This document shows positions 1 to 6,674 of a stretch of 12,627 bases of DNA, piece by piece. The DNA is taken from positions 1 through 12,627 of the forward strand of contig LUYR01000195.1 of NCBI GenBank assembly GCA_001603335.1. The letters run 5' to 3'. Below the pieces are notes generated by a model that was given only the letters and a program-made list of their open reading frames with translations, was not told where the DNA came from and ran no database searches. A program made the translations under genes and the position numbers. This DNA is from Rhodospirillales bacterium Alpha_05. GTDB lineage: Bacteria; Pseudomonadota; Alphaproteobacteria; Rhodospirillales; Rhodospirillaceae. Within the stretch, counting starts at the first letter, position 1. Each line of letters opens with the position of its first letter.

Positions 1-909
1 GATCAGGGAGAGGACGCGCTCGGCGCGGTCGGGATAGTGGGTGGCGAGCCAGTCCTGGAACAGCTCTTGGACGTCCAGCGGCAGGCGCAGGAGGATGAAG
101 CTGGCGGTGCGCGCTCCGGCGTCGCGGGCGGCGGTGAGGATGCTTTCGAGTTCGTGGTCGTTGAGGCCGGGGATCATCGGCGCGGCCATCACCGCGGTGG
201 GGATTCCGGCGGCGGAGAGGCGTTCGAGCGCGGCGAGGCGTCCGGCGGGGGGTGTGGCGCGGGGTTCCATGCGGCGGGCGAGATCGCGGTCGAGGGTGGT
301 GATCGAGAGCGAGACCGAGACGAGGCCGCGGCGCGCGAGGCTGGTGAGGATATCGAGGTCGCGCAGGACCATCGCGGATTTGGTGGTGATCGTGACCGGA
401 TGGTTGTGGGCGCTCAAGACTTCGAGGATACCGCGGATCACCTGGCGCTGACGCTCGATCGGCTGGTAGGGGTCGGTATTGGTGCCGATGGCGATCGGGT
501 GGATCGGCTTGGCGCGGTAGCTGGGCGCGGCGAGTTCGCGGGCGAGGAGTTCGGGCGCGTCGGATTTGACGAAGAGCTGGGTTTCGAAGTCGAGGCCGGA
601 GGAGAGGCCGAGGAAGTTGTGGGTCGGCCGGGCGTAGCAATAGATGCAGCCGTGTTCGCAGCCGCGATAGGCGTTGATCGAGCGATCGAAGGGAATGTCG
701 GGGCTGTCGTTGCGCGCGATGATCGTGCGCGTCGCGTCTTCGGTGACGGTAGTGGCGAGGGGGGGAAGGTCGGGGTCGTTCCAGGAATCCCAGCCGTCGT
801 CGGTGATCACCCGGTCGCGCGCCTCGAAGCGGCCCGGGCGGTTCAGCCCGGCGCCGCGGTGCGCGGATTGCGCGACGTTGGGCTGCGCCTTGAACGGGAT
901 CTCATCCAT
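1..909 (-). CDS. PA0069-family radical SAM protein, 5' part (3' end lies beyond the window)
   Basis: The first 303 codons run off the left edge without a stop, so the gene is truncated by the window and not broken. The translation begins MDEIPFKAQP. It has the radical SAM cluster motif YRGCEHGCIYC at residues 81-91 (C84, C88, C91, spacing CX3CX2C), which would bind the [4Fe-4S] cluster that cleaves S-adenosylmethionine. Further family landmarks are GTNTDPYQPIE (142-152) and APMIPGLND (243-251). This pattern fits the PA0069/Rv2578c group, distantly related to spore photoproduct lyase, whose substrate is not established. The ATG at 909 is the only reasonable start, because an in-frame TAA lies 12 nt upstream. 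No good Shine-Dalgarno sequence precedes it. It lies 58 nt downstream of a glucosaminidase gene on the same strand. The family call is firm; the function is unknown. Confidence 0.9.
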   Translation of the reverse strand, partial: MDEIPFKAQPNVAQSAHRGAGLNRPGRFEARDRVITDDGWDSWNDPDLPPLATTVTEDATRTIIARNDSPDIPFDRSINAYRGCEHGCIYCYARPTHNFLGLSSGLDFETQLFVKSDAPELLARELAAPSYRAKPIHPIAIGTNTDPYQPIERQRQVIRGILEVLSAHNHPVTITTKSAMVLRDLDILTSLARRGLVSVSLSITTLDRDLARRMEPRATPPAGRLAALERLSAAGIPTAVMAAPMIPGLNDHELESILTAARDAGARTASFILLRLPLDVQELFQDWLATHYPDRAERVLSLI

Positions 910-967
910 CCCGCGAGCTTAGCCCAATCCCAGGTTCAGCGGAAGAACATTTTATGAACGTCGGCTA

Positions 968-1939
968 TCAGGGGAACCGGCTGACCTGGACTTCGCCGCT
1001 GAGTTCGGCCTGGTCGACAGCGTTCAGGTGGTTGGCGCGCATGATCAGGCGGATGGTGTCGACGTAATCCGAGCCGCGCACCGAATAGTTCTTCAGGCTG
1101 GCGACGAGGTCGTAGCCGGAGACGCCCTTGGCGCGGAGCGCGCGGAAGCGTTCGTAGGCGGCGTGGGTGTTGAGGTTGTGGACGTAGGAAGCGATCGCCG
1201 CCTGGACGCTGTTGAAGGCGCGCACGCGGTGGCTGGAGTCGCTGCCGCTGTCGGCGGGAATGATGCCGTTGTGGTCGTCGTTCCAGGTGTATTGGCCGAA
1301 CAGCGCGTTGCCTTCGCGGACGAAGCGCGAGGTGCCCCAGCCGCTTTCCTCCGCCGCCTGCGCCAACACCAGCGATGGCGGCACGCCATCGACGCGGCGC
1401 ATCAGGTCGTCGAGGTCGGCGGGGTCGCCGTTGTAGTCGGCGGCGGTGGCGGCGAGCCACGCCTGATCGTCGTCATCCAGGTTCTTGCCTTCGCGGACGA
1501 GGGCGCGGATGTCGCGCAAACGGTCGCGCGCCGCCTCGATATCGCGGTTGACCTGGAGCGTCGCGGGCAGGAGCGAGCGGAAGAACAGGCTTTTCTTGAG
1601 CTCGACGTCGCGGAGGTGGACGAGATCCTTGGGCAGGGTGCGGACGCTGAGTTCCGGCACGTCGGCATCGCCGCTGAGGATCGATTCCCAATCGTAGCCG
1701 TGCGCGTCGAAGCGCGCGGCGAGGGCGCGGGATTCGGGCGCGGCGGGGGTTTTCCGCTGCGGCGCTGCGTCGGTCGCGGGCTGGCCGGATTCGACCATCG
1801 CCAGACTCGACAGCTGAGATGCGGAGGCAGGCGCGGCCGCCCCGATCAGGGCGAATACCCCGGCACCGACGGCGAACAGCACGGCGGCAAGGGGGCGAAG
1901 GGGTCGCGGATGGGTCTCATCTCGACTGGAATTCGGCAA
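968..1939 (-). CDS. Bax-like glucosaminidase domain protein, paralog 1 (TTG start)
   Basis: Predicted 323-aa exported or membrane-anchored peptidoglycan hydrolase of the Bax/glucosaminidase (GH73-like) family. Residues 15-40 form a hydrophobic signal or anchor ending in ASA. A family-specific stretch from about 75 to 180 follows, then the catalytic core: GVPPSLVLAQAAEESGWG (185-202), with E198 the probable catalytic acid, then EGNALFGQYTW (209-219) and YVHNLNTH (252-259). The family cleaves glycan strands; the target here is inferred. I chose the TTG at 1939 because GGAGGT lies 7 nt upstream and the next gene, a paralog, also starts TTG-CCG. The same frame is open to an ATG at 2116, but the extra 59 residues are arginine-rich, lack a signal and have no ribosome site. 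It is a tandem paralog of the gene at 2206-3186. Confidence 0.88.
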   Translation of the reverse strand: MPNSSRDETHPRPLRPLAAVLFAVGAGVFALIGAAAPASASQLSSLAMVESGQPATDAAPQRKTPAAPESRALAARFDAHGYDWESILSGDADVPELSVRTLPKDLVHLRDVELKKSLFFRSLLPATLQVNRDIEAARDRLRDIRALVREGKNLDDDDQAWLAATAADYNGDPADLDDLMRRVDGVPPSLVLAQAAEESGWGTSRFVREGNALFGQYTWNDDHNGIIPADSGSDSSHRVRAFNSVQAAIASYVHNLNTHAAYERFRALRAKGVSGYDLVASLKNYSVRGSDYVDTIRLIMRANHLNAVDQAELSGEVQVSRFP

Positions 1940-1946
1940 TGATCGC

Positions 1947-1952
1947 ACCTCC
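1947..1952 (-). promoter_or_regulatory. Shine-Dalgarno GGAGGT that decides the TTG start of paralog 1
   Basis: GGAGGT on the minus strand lies 7 nt before TTG (1939-1937). No in-frame ATG lies nearby: the two close ATGs are in other frames, and the in-frame ATG at 2116 has no ribosome-binding sequence. Confidence 0.7.
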
Positions 1953-2126
1953 GTTTCATTGACAACGATCGGTTCAAAACGCGGGAATCCGTTCCCGGTT
2001 CCACCGCAAGACGCATTTTGGCGCGTTCGGGATCGCGCAGGTTTCCGCGACTCCGGCCAACGTCTTGCGTTTTCGAAATTCCTTCCGGCAAAAAATTCGC
2101 ATACCTGCGCATGCATGCCGGGGCTT

Positions 2127-2193
2127 AAAACGACAACCCCGCATCCTGCGGGCGCTTCAAGCCGGAATCGAACCGCCCGGAGGTTGGCTCCGG
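2127..2193 (-). terminator. Possible terminator region after glucosaminidase paralog 2
   Basis: Two hairpins follow the stop codon at 2206 on the minus strand. The first is CCGGAG-ccaac-CTCCGG (2193-2177). The second is CCCGCA-gga-TGCGGG (2152-2138), followed 7 nt later by TTTT (2130-2127). Stems are short and the T tract is weak and distant, so this is a modest candidate. Paralog 1 would then need its own promoter between about 1950 and 2126. I found no convincing -35/-10 pair there, only an AT-rich patch near 2085-2102. Confidence 0.35.
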
Positions 2194-2205
2194 ACGGCGA
2201 CCCCG

Positions 2206-3186
2206 TCAGCGGCTGACGAGGTGGATTTCTTCGCTGAGCTTCGCCTGATCGAGAGAGGCGAGGCGGTTGGCGCTCATGATCGAGCGAAGGGTATCGACGT
2301 ACTTCTCGCGACGCTCCGAATACTGGTCGAGGGTAGCGGTGAGCTGATAGCCGCTCGCCCCCATCGCGCGCTGGATGCGGAAGCGTTCGTACGCCGGGTG
2401 GGTGTTGAGATTATGGACATAGGCCGCGATCGCGCCTTTGACGTTGGGGAAGGCCCGGATCTTGTGGGTCTCGCCCTCGCCACGCGCGACCGGCACGATG
2501 CCGCGGTGATCGTCGGACCAGGTCCACTGGCCGAACAGCGCGTTGCCCTCGCGGACGAAGCGCGACGTGCCCCAGCCGCTTTCCTCCGCTGCCTGCGCCA
2601 GCACCAGCGACGGCGGCACGCCGTCGACGCGGCGCAGCAGCTGCTCGAAGTTCTCCGGGTCGGAACCGTACTTGGCCGCGACGCGGTTGAGCCACGCGGT
2701 TTCGGCGTGGGTCAGCTCGTCGTCGGCATCGGCCTTCGCCTTGAGGTCGAGCAGACGTTCGCGATCGGCCGCGATCTCGTCGTTGACCTGCAACGCCATC
2801 GGCAACAGGGTGCGGAAGAACAGGCTCTTCTTCAGATCGACGTTCTGGAGATGGACGAGATCCTTCGGCAGGGTCTTGACCGACACCCGCGGCACGTCGG
2901 AATCGCCGGAAAGCACCGCGTCCCAATCATAGCCCTGCGCGTCGTAGCGTTTGGCGAGGGCGAGGGATTCGGTCGGAACCACGGGCGGTGCGACGGTCTC
3001 CTTGGCCCCGAGGCCGGTGGCGACGGGGCGTTCGGGTTCGACCATCACCAGGGCCGGCAAAGGCGTCGTCGGGACGACGGGCGCGAACACGCGCAGCGCG
3101 GTCATTCCCAATCCCACCGCGACGACCGCGGAAGCCAACGCAAAGCGCGGCCGTAAACTCACCTCGTAAAGCGTATTTTTCGGCAA
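2206..3186 (-). CDS. Bax-like glucosaminidase domain protein, paralog 2 (TTG start)
   Basis: Predicted 326-aa relative of the gene at 968-1939; from about residue 78 onward the two look roughly 60% identical by eye. Residues 13-37 form a hydrophobic N-terminal segment, probably a signal anchor. The shared family region ADVP/SDVP...TLPKDLVHL...KKSLFFR spans about 80-130. The glucosaminidase core is GVPPSLVLAQAAEESGWG (189-206) with probable catalytic E202, then EGNALFGQWTW (213-223) and YVHNLNTH (257-264). A periplasmic peptidoglycan-cleaving role is inferred from the family. The TTG at 3186 is supported by GAGGA 9 nt upstream and by the similar leader and TTG-CCG-AA start of paralog 1. A GTG at codon 9 is possible but has no ribosome site. 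It starts 74 nt after the nifU-type gene ends and could be read from that transcript. Confidence 0.9.
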   Translation of the reverse strand: MPKNTLYEVSLRPRFALASAVVAVGLGMTALRVFAPVVPTTPLPALVMVEPERPVATGLGAKETVAPPVVPTESLALAKRYDAQGYDWDAVLSGDSDVPRVSVKTLPKDLVHLQNVDLKKSLFFRTLLPMALQVNDEIAADRERLLDLKAKADADDELTHAETAWLNRVAAKYGSDPENFEQLLRRVDGVPPSLVLAQAAEESGWGTSRFVREGNALFGQWTWSDDHRGIVPVARGEGETHKIRAFPNVKGAIAAYVHNLNTHPAYERFRIQRAMGASGYQLTATLDQYSERREKYVDTLRSIMSANRLASLDQAKLSEEIHLVSR

Positions 3187-3195
3187 TGCACCGAA

Positions 3196-3200
3196 TCCTC
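3196..3200 (-). promoter_or_regulatory. Shine-Dalgarno GAGGA for the TTG start of paralog 2
   Basis: GAGGA on the minus strand lies 9 nt before TTG at 3186. The leader shares CGATCG, then TCAAT, then an ACG(G)AGG-like segment, then CATTGCCGAA with the leader of paralog 1, which supports homologous TTG starts in both genes. Confidence 0.55.
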
Positions 3201-3243
3201 GTTATTGAACCGATCGTGCAACGCGCAAACCCGCGCGAGCGTT

Positions 3244-3266
3244 CCCTGGAACCCGTGGGTTCAGGG
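3244..3266 (-). terminator. Inverted repeat overlapping the nifU-type stop codon
   Basis: On the minus strand CCCTGAACCC (3266-3257) pairs with GGGTTCCAGGG (3254-3244), with one bulged base and a very short loop. The TGA stop (3263-3261) lies inside the left arm. No T tract follows, so it does not look like a classical intrinsic terminator. It may be a transcript 3'-end stabiliser, a Rho-associated hairpin or chance. Confidence 0.3.
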
Positions 3267-3815
3267 CACTTGGCGCACTGCCAGGACCTCGGGCACGTAG
3301 GCCTTGAGCATGGCTTCGACGCCGTTTTTCAGCGTCACCGTGGCGCTTGGGCATCCTGCGCAAGCACCTTTCATCCGCAGATAGACGATTCCTTCGTCAA
3401 ATCTGTCGAAGACGATATCGCCCCCGTCCCGAGCCACGGCGGGCCGCACCCGGGTCTCGATCAACTTCTTCACCCGGCCGCCGACGCTGTGGTCGTCGTC
3501 CGCACCGGCGACCATCGCCGCCGCCGCGGCGGTCAGCACCTGATGGCCACGCGAGAGATGCTCGACGAGAAGGCCCATCACCTGGAGCTTCAGCACCTCC
3601 CAGCCGGCGTCCTCGGTCTTGGTCACCGAAACCGCGTCGCCGCCGATCATCACGCCGGCCACGCCGTCGAGCTGGAACAGCCGTTCGGCAAGCGGCGAAA
3701 GCGCGGCCGCAGCCTCGGGCGATGGGCAATCCACCGCCGCGCCGGTGTTCAAAATCCTGCCGGGAAGGAACTTCAACGTTGCCGGATTGGGCGTCGCTTC
3801 CGTCTGAATGAACAT
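3261..3815 (-). CDS. NifU-family (Nfu-type) iron-sulfur cluster scaffold protein
   Basis: This 184-aa protein has the two-part layout of alphaproteobacterial and mitochondrial Nfu proteins. An N-terminal Nfu_N domain (about 1-88) begins MFIQTEATPNPATLKFLPG, and a C-terminal NifU-like domain (about 110-180) carries the cluster-binding motif GACAGCPSAT with C152 and C155. Such proteins hold a [4Fe-4S] cluster at a dimer interface through the CxxC pairs and pass it to client enzymes. Length is normal and no key residue is missing. The ATG at 3815 has AAGGAGG 8 nt upstream. It is 68 nt downstream of the TIGR02186 gene. That gap holds a plausible promoter, so the gene may be transcribed both from the upstream cluster and on its own. 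It is not necessarily linked to nitrogenase; no nif genes are present. Confidence 0.95.
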   Translation of the reverse strand: MFIQTEATPNPATLKFLPGRILNTGAAVDCPSPEAAAALSPLAERLFQLDGVAGVMIGGDAVSVTKTEDAGWEVLKLQVMGLLVEHLSRGHQVLTAAAAAMVAGADDDHSVGGRVKKLIETRVRPAVARDGGDIVFDRFDEGIVYLRMKGACAGCPSATVTLKNGVEAMLKAYVPEVLAVRQVP

Positions 3816-3818
3816 CGC

Positions 3819-3836
3819 TCCGGCCTCCTTGCCGGA
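3819..3836 (-). promoter_or_regulatory. Hairpin presenting the nifU-type Shine-Dalgarno in its loop
   Basis: On the minus strand TCCGGC-AAGGAG-GCCGGA forms a perfect 6-bp stem whose six-base loop is the ribosome-binding core AAGGAG. The last SD base (G3824) lies in the stem. The ATG follows 3 nt after the hairpin. A ribosome would have to bind at, or melt, this structure. Confidence 0.45.
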
Positions 3837-3841
3837 AGGCT

Positions 3842-3870
3842 GAGATATGGGGAAGTGCCGCGCGGGTCAA
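3842..3870 (-). promoter_or_regulatory. Candidate sigma-70 promoter of the nifU-type gene
   Basis: On the minus strand TTGACC (3870-3865) and TATCTC (3847-3842) are separated by exactly 17 nt. The -35 is five of six to consensus; the -10 matches only the first three bases. Transcription would begin near 3835, giving a leader of about 20 nt that starts at the Shine-Dalgarno hairpin. Confidence 0.45.
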
Positions 3871-3883
3871 GTCACAATTGGTT

Positions 3884-4642
3884 TCAGCGTCGGAAGACCA
3901 GGGCCACGGCCCATCCGGCGAACACCGCAAACAGGATTGTGGCGAGGGCGTATTTCGCCGCGTTATACATGGCGAAATCATAGACATCCGCCGAAAATCC
4001 CGTCTTCGAAACGAACAGTGGCGTGATCTCTGCACCGACCACCGCGCCGTCCTGAACAAAATACACTTCGACGGTATAAGACCCCACCGGAACCGTGGCC
4101 GGAAGGTCGAGCTCGGCGCGGAAAAGCCGGTTTTCGAGCGTCGTCACCACGCCGAGCGCCTCGGGGTAGAGGCCCGCCTGCTGCTTCAAGTCGATCAGCG
4201 CGGCGCGGAACTTGCGCGCGTCGTCCTCGCGCAAGCTCTTGTGCGCGCTGTCGGTGGCGGCGAGGGGCAGGGATTCGATGCCGATGCCGTGGCGCTTGCG
4301 GATTTCCGAGGGCACCACGGTGTTGAGCGGGCCGGTCGCGGCGACCGCGTAGAATGCCGGGATCGCCGGGAAAATCGCCGCCTCGCGGTTGACCCAGATG
4401 CCGGCGAGGCGGACCTTCTCGCGCACCACGTGGGTTTCGCGCGGGCCGCGCACCACCATCACGATGTCGCCCTTGCGGTCGTCGGTGGCGCCGAAGACGA
4501 GAACGTGGGTGCCGGAAAAGCCGGTGGTGATCGCGACGAGGTGGTTGGAGAGGTCGGCGACCACCGGGCGTGCCGCGGTCGCGCCGTCGCCGCCGAGGAA
4601 GAGCAGCGCAATCCAGACGATCAGGGCCCCGATCCGCGCCAT
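3884..4642 (-). CDS. TIGR02186-family membrane-anchored protein
   Basis: This 252-aa protein matches, by recognition of its overall sequence, the conserved alphaproteobacterial family TIGR02186, which has no assigned function. A signal peptide covers about residues 1-23 (GALIVWIALLFLGG then ATA-A). A domain rich in predicted beta strands follows, including HVLVFGATDDRKGDIVMVV (about 45-63). One C-terminal transmembrane helix (about 229-250, ALATILFAVFAGWAVALVF) ends in FRR. The expected topology is a periplasmic domain held by a C-terminal anchor. It starts 3 nt after the permease stop. Its ribosome site GAGAGG lies within the last codons of the permease gene, which implies translational coupling. 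It may be an accessory subunit of that permease; this is inferred from position only. Confidence 0.85.
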   Translation of the reverse strand: MARIGALIVWIALLFLGGDGATAARPVVADLSNHLVAITTGFSGTHVLVFGATDDRKGDIVMVVRGPRETHVVREKVRLAGIWVNREAAIFPAIPAFYAVAATGPLNTVVPSEIRKRHGIGIESLPLAATDSAHKSLREDDARKFRAALIDLKQQAGLYPEALGVVTTLENRLFRAELDLPATVPVGSYTVEVYFVQDGAVVGAEITPLFVSKTGFSADVYDFAMYNAAKYALATILFAVFAGWAVALVFRR

Positions 4643-4645
4643 CGC

Positions 4646-5563
4646 CTACCTCTCGATCACGACGGAATAGGGGTCCTTGGGCGTCGTCACCAGCTCGGAG
4701 ATCAGGCCCGAACACACCGCCAGCACCAGCAGGGCGAGGAGAATCCGCAGGTTGCGCCCGCCGATCTTCGCCCCCGCCCGCGCCCCCCATTGCGCGCCGA
4801 TGATGCCGCCCGCGATCAGCAGCAGGGTGAGCACGGCGTCGACGTTGTGGTTGAGCGTCGCCTGCATGAAGGTGGTGGCGATGGTGACGAAGATGATCTG
4901 AAACAGCGACGTGCCGATCACCACCTGGGTCGGCATGCCGAGCAGGTAGATCATCGCCGGAACCATGATGAAGCCGCCGCCGACGCCCATGATCGCGACG
5001 AGAATGCCGACCACCATCCCCATGCCGAGCGGCAGAACCGCCGAGATGTAGAGGCCCGACTTGGGGAAGCGCATCAGCCACGGCAGGCGCGCCGCCCAGG
5101 CGAAGTTCTCCGGGCCGCGCGGCGCGCTGCTGGCGGGGACCTTGCGGATCAGCGAGCCGAGGCTTTCCACCAACATCAAGCCGCCCACCGAGGAGAGGAA
5201 GACGACGTAGGCGAGGCGGATGGTAAGGTCGATCTGGCCGAGGGACTTCAGGAGGTTGAACAGCAGCACGCCGAGGCCGGAGCCGAGAATGCCGCCCACC
5301 AGCAGCACGAAGCCCATGCGCATGTCGACGTTGCCGCGGCGGAAGTGGGCAACCACCCCCGACACCGAGGAGGCGATGATCTGGTTGGTGCCCGAGCCCA
5401 CCGCCACCGAAGGCGAGATCCCGAGGAAGATCAGCAGCGGCGTGAGCAAAAAGCCGCCGCCGACGCCGAACAGACCCGAGGTGAAACCCACCAACGCACC
5501 CAGACCGACGATGACCGTGGCATCGACGGAGAGTTCGGCGATCGGCAGATAGACCTGGATCAT
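4646..5563 (-). CDS. TauE/SafE-family (TSUP) membrane permease, putative sulfite or sulfur-compound exporter
   Basis: This 305-aa, very hydrophobic protein has the internal duplication of the TSUP family. GLFGVGGGFLLTP (30-42) recurs as IMGVGGGFIMVPAMIY (191-206), each at the start of a half with about four membrane segments. Known members move sulfite, sulfoacetate or other organosulfur anions, usually outward. The substrate cannot be read from this sequence and no sulfur-metabolism gene lies nearby. The loop between the halves (about 135-170) is longer and polar. The ATG at 5563 has AGAGG 5 nt upstream. The gene follows the DUF2333 gene by 28 nt and nearly abuts the TIGR02186 gene, so the three probably form one transcript. 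Confidence 0.92.
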   Translation of the reverse strand: MIQVYLPIAELSVDATVIVGLGALVGFTSGLFGVGGGFLLTPLLIFLGISPSVAVGSGTNQIIASSVSGVVAHFRRGNVDMRMGFVLLVGGILGSGLGVLLFNLLKSLGQIDLTIRLAYVVFLSSVGGLMLVESLGSLIRKVPASSAPRGPENFAWAARLPWLMRFPKSGLYISAVLPLGMGMVVGILVAIMGVGGGFIMVPAMIYLLGMPTQVVIGTSLFQIIFVTIATTFMQATLNHNVDAVLTLLLIAGGIIGAQWGARAGAKIGGRNLRILLALLVLAVCSGLISELVTTPKDPYSVVIER

Positions 5564-5591
5564 CTTTGCCTCTGGCGCGCCGCGTGCGCCG

Positions 5592-6632
5592 CTATTTCAA
5601 AAGGATGTTCGAGACTTCCTGCAGTTGGGTACGGGCGCGCAACAGATAGAACCCCTGCGACGCCAGATGGCTCGGGCAGACCTGGGAATCCGGCGCGCAG
5701 TTCGACACCATGACCGGGTCGAGGGTGGCCGCGATGCGGAACGAACCGAGCATCTGCTGCCACGACGTGGTCAGGTCCTTGTCGCGGATCACGCCTTCGA
5801 AGTCTTTTCCGAGGGCGTTGAGAATCATGTAGTACCCGTAGAGGCGGCCCTTGACCCGATAGAACACGTCGTCCGACGTACGGTCGAAGATCAGCCCGCC
5901 GCCGGCCTGGATGCGTCCGTCGAGCTGCGCCGAGGCCGAGCCGAGGTCGCTGCCGATGCGGTCGAGAGTGGCGATCAGGTTGTCGGCGCGGCGCTCGAAA
6001 ATCGCCTGGGCGTTGGCAAGACGGTCGTTGTAGCGGCCGAGCGCGCGATACGCGCCGAGATACTGGCTCTCCGACGACGCGGTCGGCAGCAGCGAAGTCG
6101 AGAAGTTGAAGATCCAGACGTCGCCCGGATACTTCAGCAGGCCCACCGCCTTTTCCACGTCCGGATCGACCTGGGAGGAACCGCGGGTGCGGCCCAACTG
6201 GTCGGAAAGCTCGACGGCGAAGCGCGACAGCGCGCCGAACAGGCCGACCTGGAAGTTCGGCATGTTGTCGAGCGCGGCGGAGGGCAGGAAGAACGGATCG
6301 TTGGCGCGCCAGCCGGTCTGATTCACCTCGCGGTCGATCAGCGCCATCGTCACCGCCACCGCCTGCGACTGGCCGGGGACGATCTCCGGCGGCGCGAAGT
6401 CGGGATCGTCGTTGATCTTCGACATCAGCGCCATGCCGATCGGGTAATAGAGCAGGCAGAACGCGAGGAGGATCGCCGCCGTCCACTTCAGCACCCGCCA
6501 ATGGCGCGGGCCTTCGTTGAGGCGGTCGACGCCGCCCTTAACGCCGGTCTTGAGGTCCGCGCCGCCGAGGCGCCGCCGCACGCCATCCCAAGCGGCGCGC
6601 GCCTTGGCGCCCAGGGTTTCCATCATCGGCAT
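5592..6632 (-). CDS. DUF2333-family membrane-anchored protein
   Basis: This 346-aa protein matches the DUF2333 family, of unknown function. A basic cytoplasmic N-terminus (about 1-45) precedes one transmembrane helix (about 48-69, WTAAILLAFCLLYYPIGMAL). A large domain, presumably periplasmic, follows. It includes QVNQTGW-like and NDPFFLPSAALDNMPNFQ segments (about 104-127), SRFAVELSDQLGRTRGSS (136-153) and a YYMILNALGKDF stretch. Two cysteines near the C-terminus (about 315 and 321) could form a disulfide. The ATG at 6632 has GAGGAGG 6 nt upstream, a strong ribosome site. It lies 42 nt after trpS and 28 nt before the permease gene, so it is likely cotranscribed with both. The N-terminal MPMM may alternatively start at M3 or M4. 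Confidence 0.88.
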   Translation of the reverse strand: MPMMETLGAKARAAWDGVRRRLGGADLKTGVKGGVDRLNEGPRHWRVLKWTAAILLAFCLLYYPIGMALMSKINDDPDFAPPEIVPGQSQAVAVTMALIDREVNQTGWRANDPFFLPSAALDNMPNFQVGLFGALSRFAVELSDQLGRTRGSSQVDPDVEKAVGLLKYPGDVWIFNFSTSLLPTASSESQYLGAYRALGRYNDRLANAQAIFERRADNLIATLDRIGSDLGSASAQLDGRIQAGGGLIFDRTSDDVFYRVKGRLYGYYMILNALGKDFEGVIRDKDLTTSWQQMLGSFRIAATLDPVMVSNCAPDSQVCPSHLASQGFYLLRARTQLQEVSNILLK

Positions 6633-6674
6633 GCGGAGCCTCCTCTCTGTTCTAGTGCATCGGGCGGGATGGCC

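Noticed and set aside
1940..2116. N-terminal extension of glucosaminidase paralog 1 to the ATG at 2116
   Set aside because: It would place 59 arginine-rich residues before the signal segment, has no Shine-Dalgarno sequence, and is not shared by the paralog, which starts at the equivalent TTG.
2130..2215. tRNA-like T-arm (GGTTCGATTCC on the minus strand near 2164-2174)
   Set aside because: The T-stem has a mismatch, no matching acceptor strand or anticodon arm can be placed at the right distance, and a tRNA would have to overlap the end of the glucosaminidase gene.
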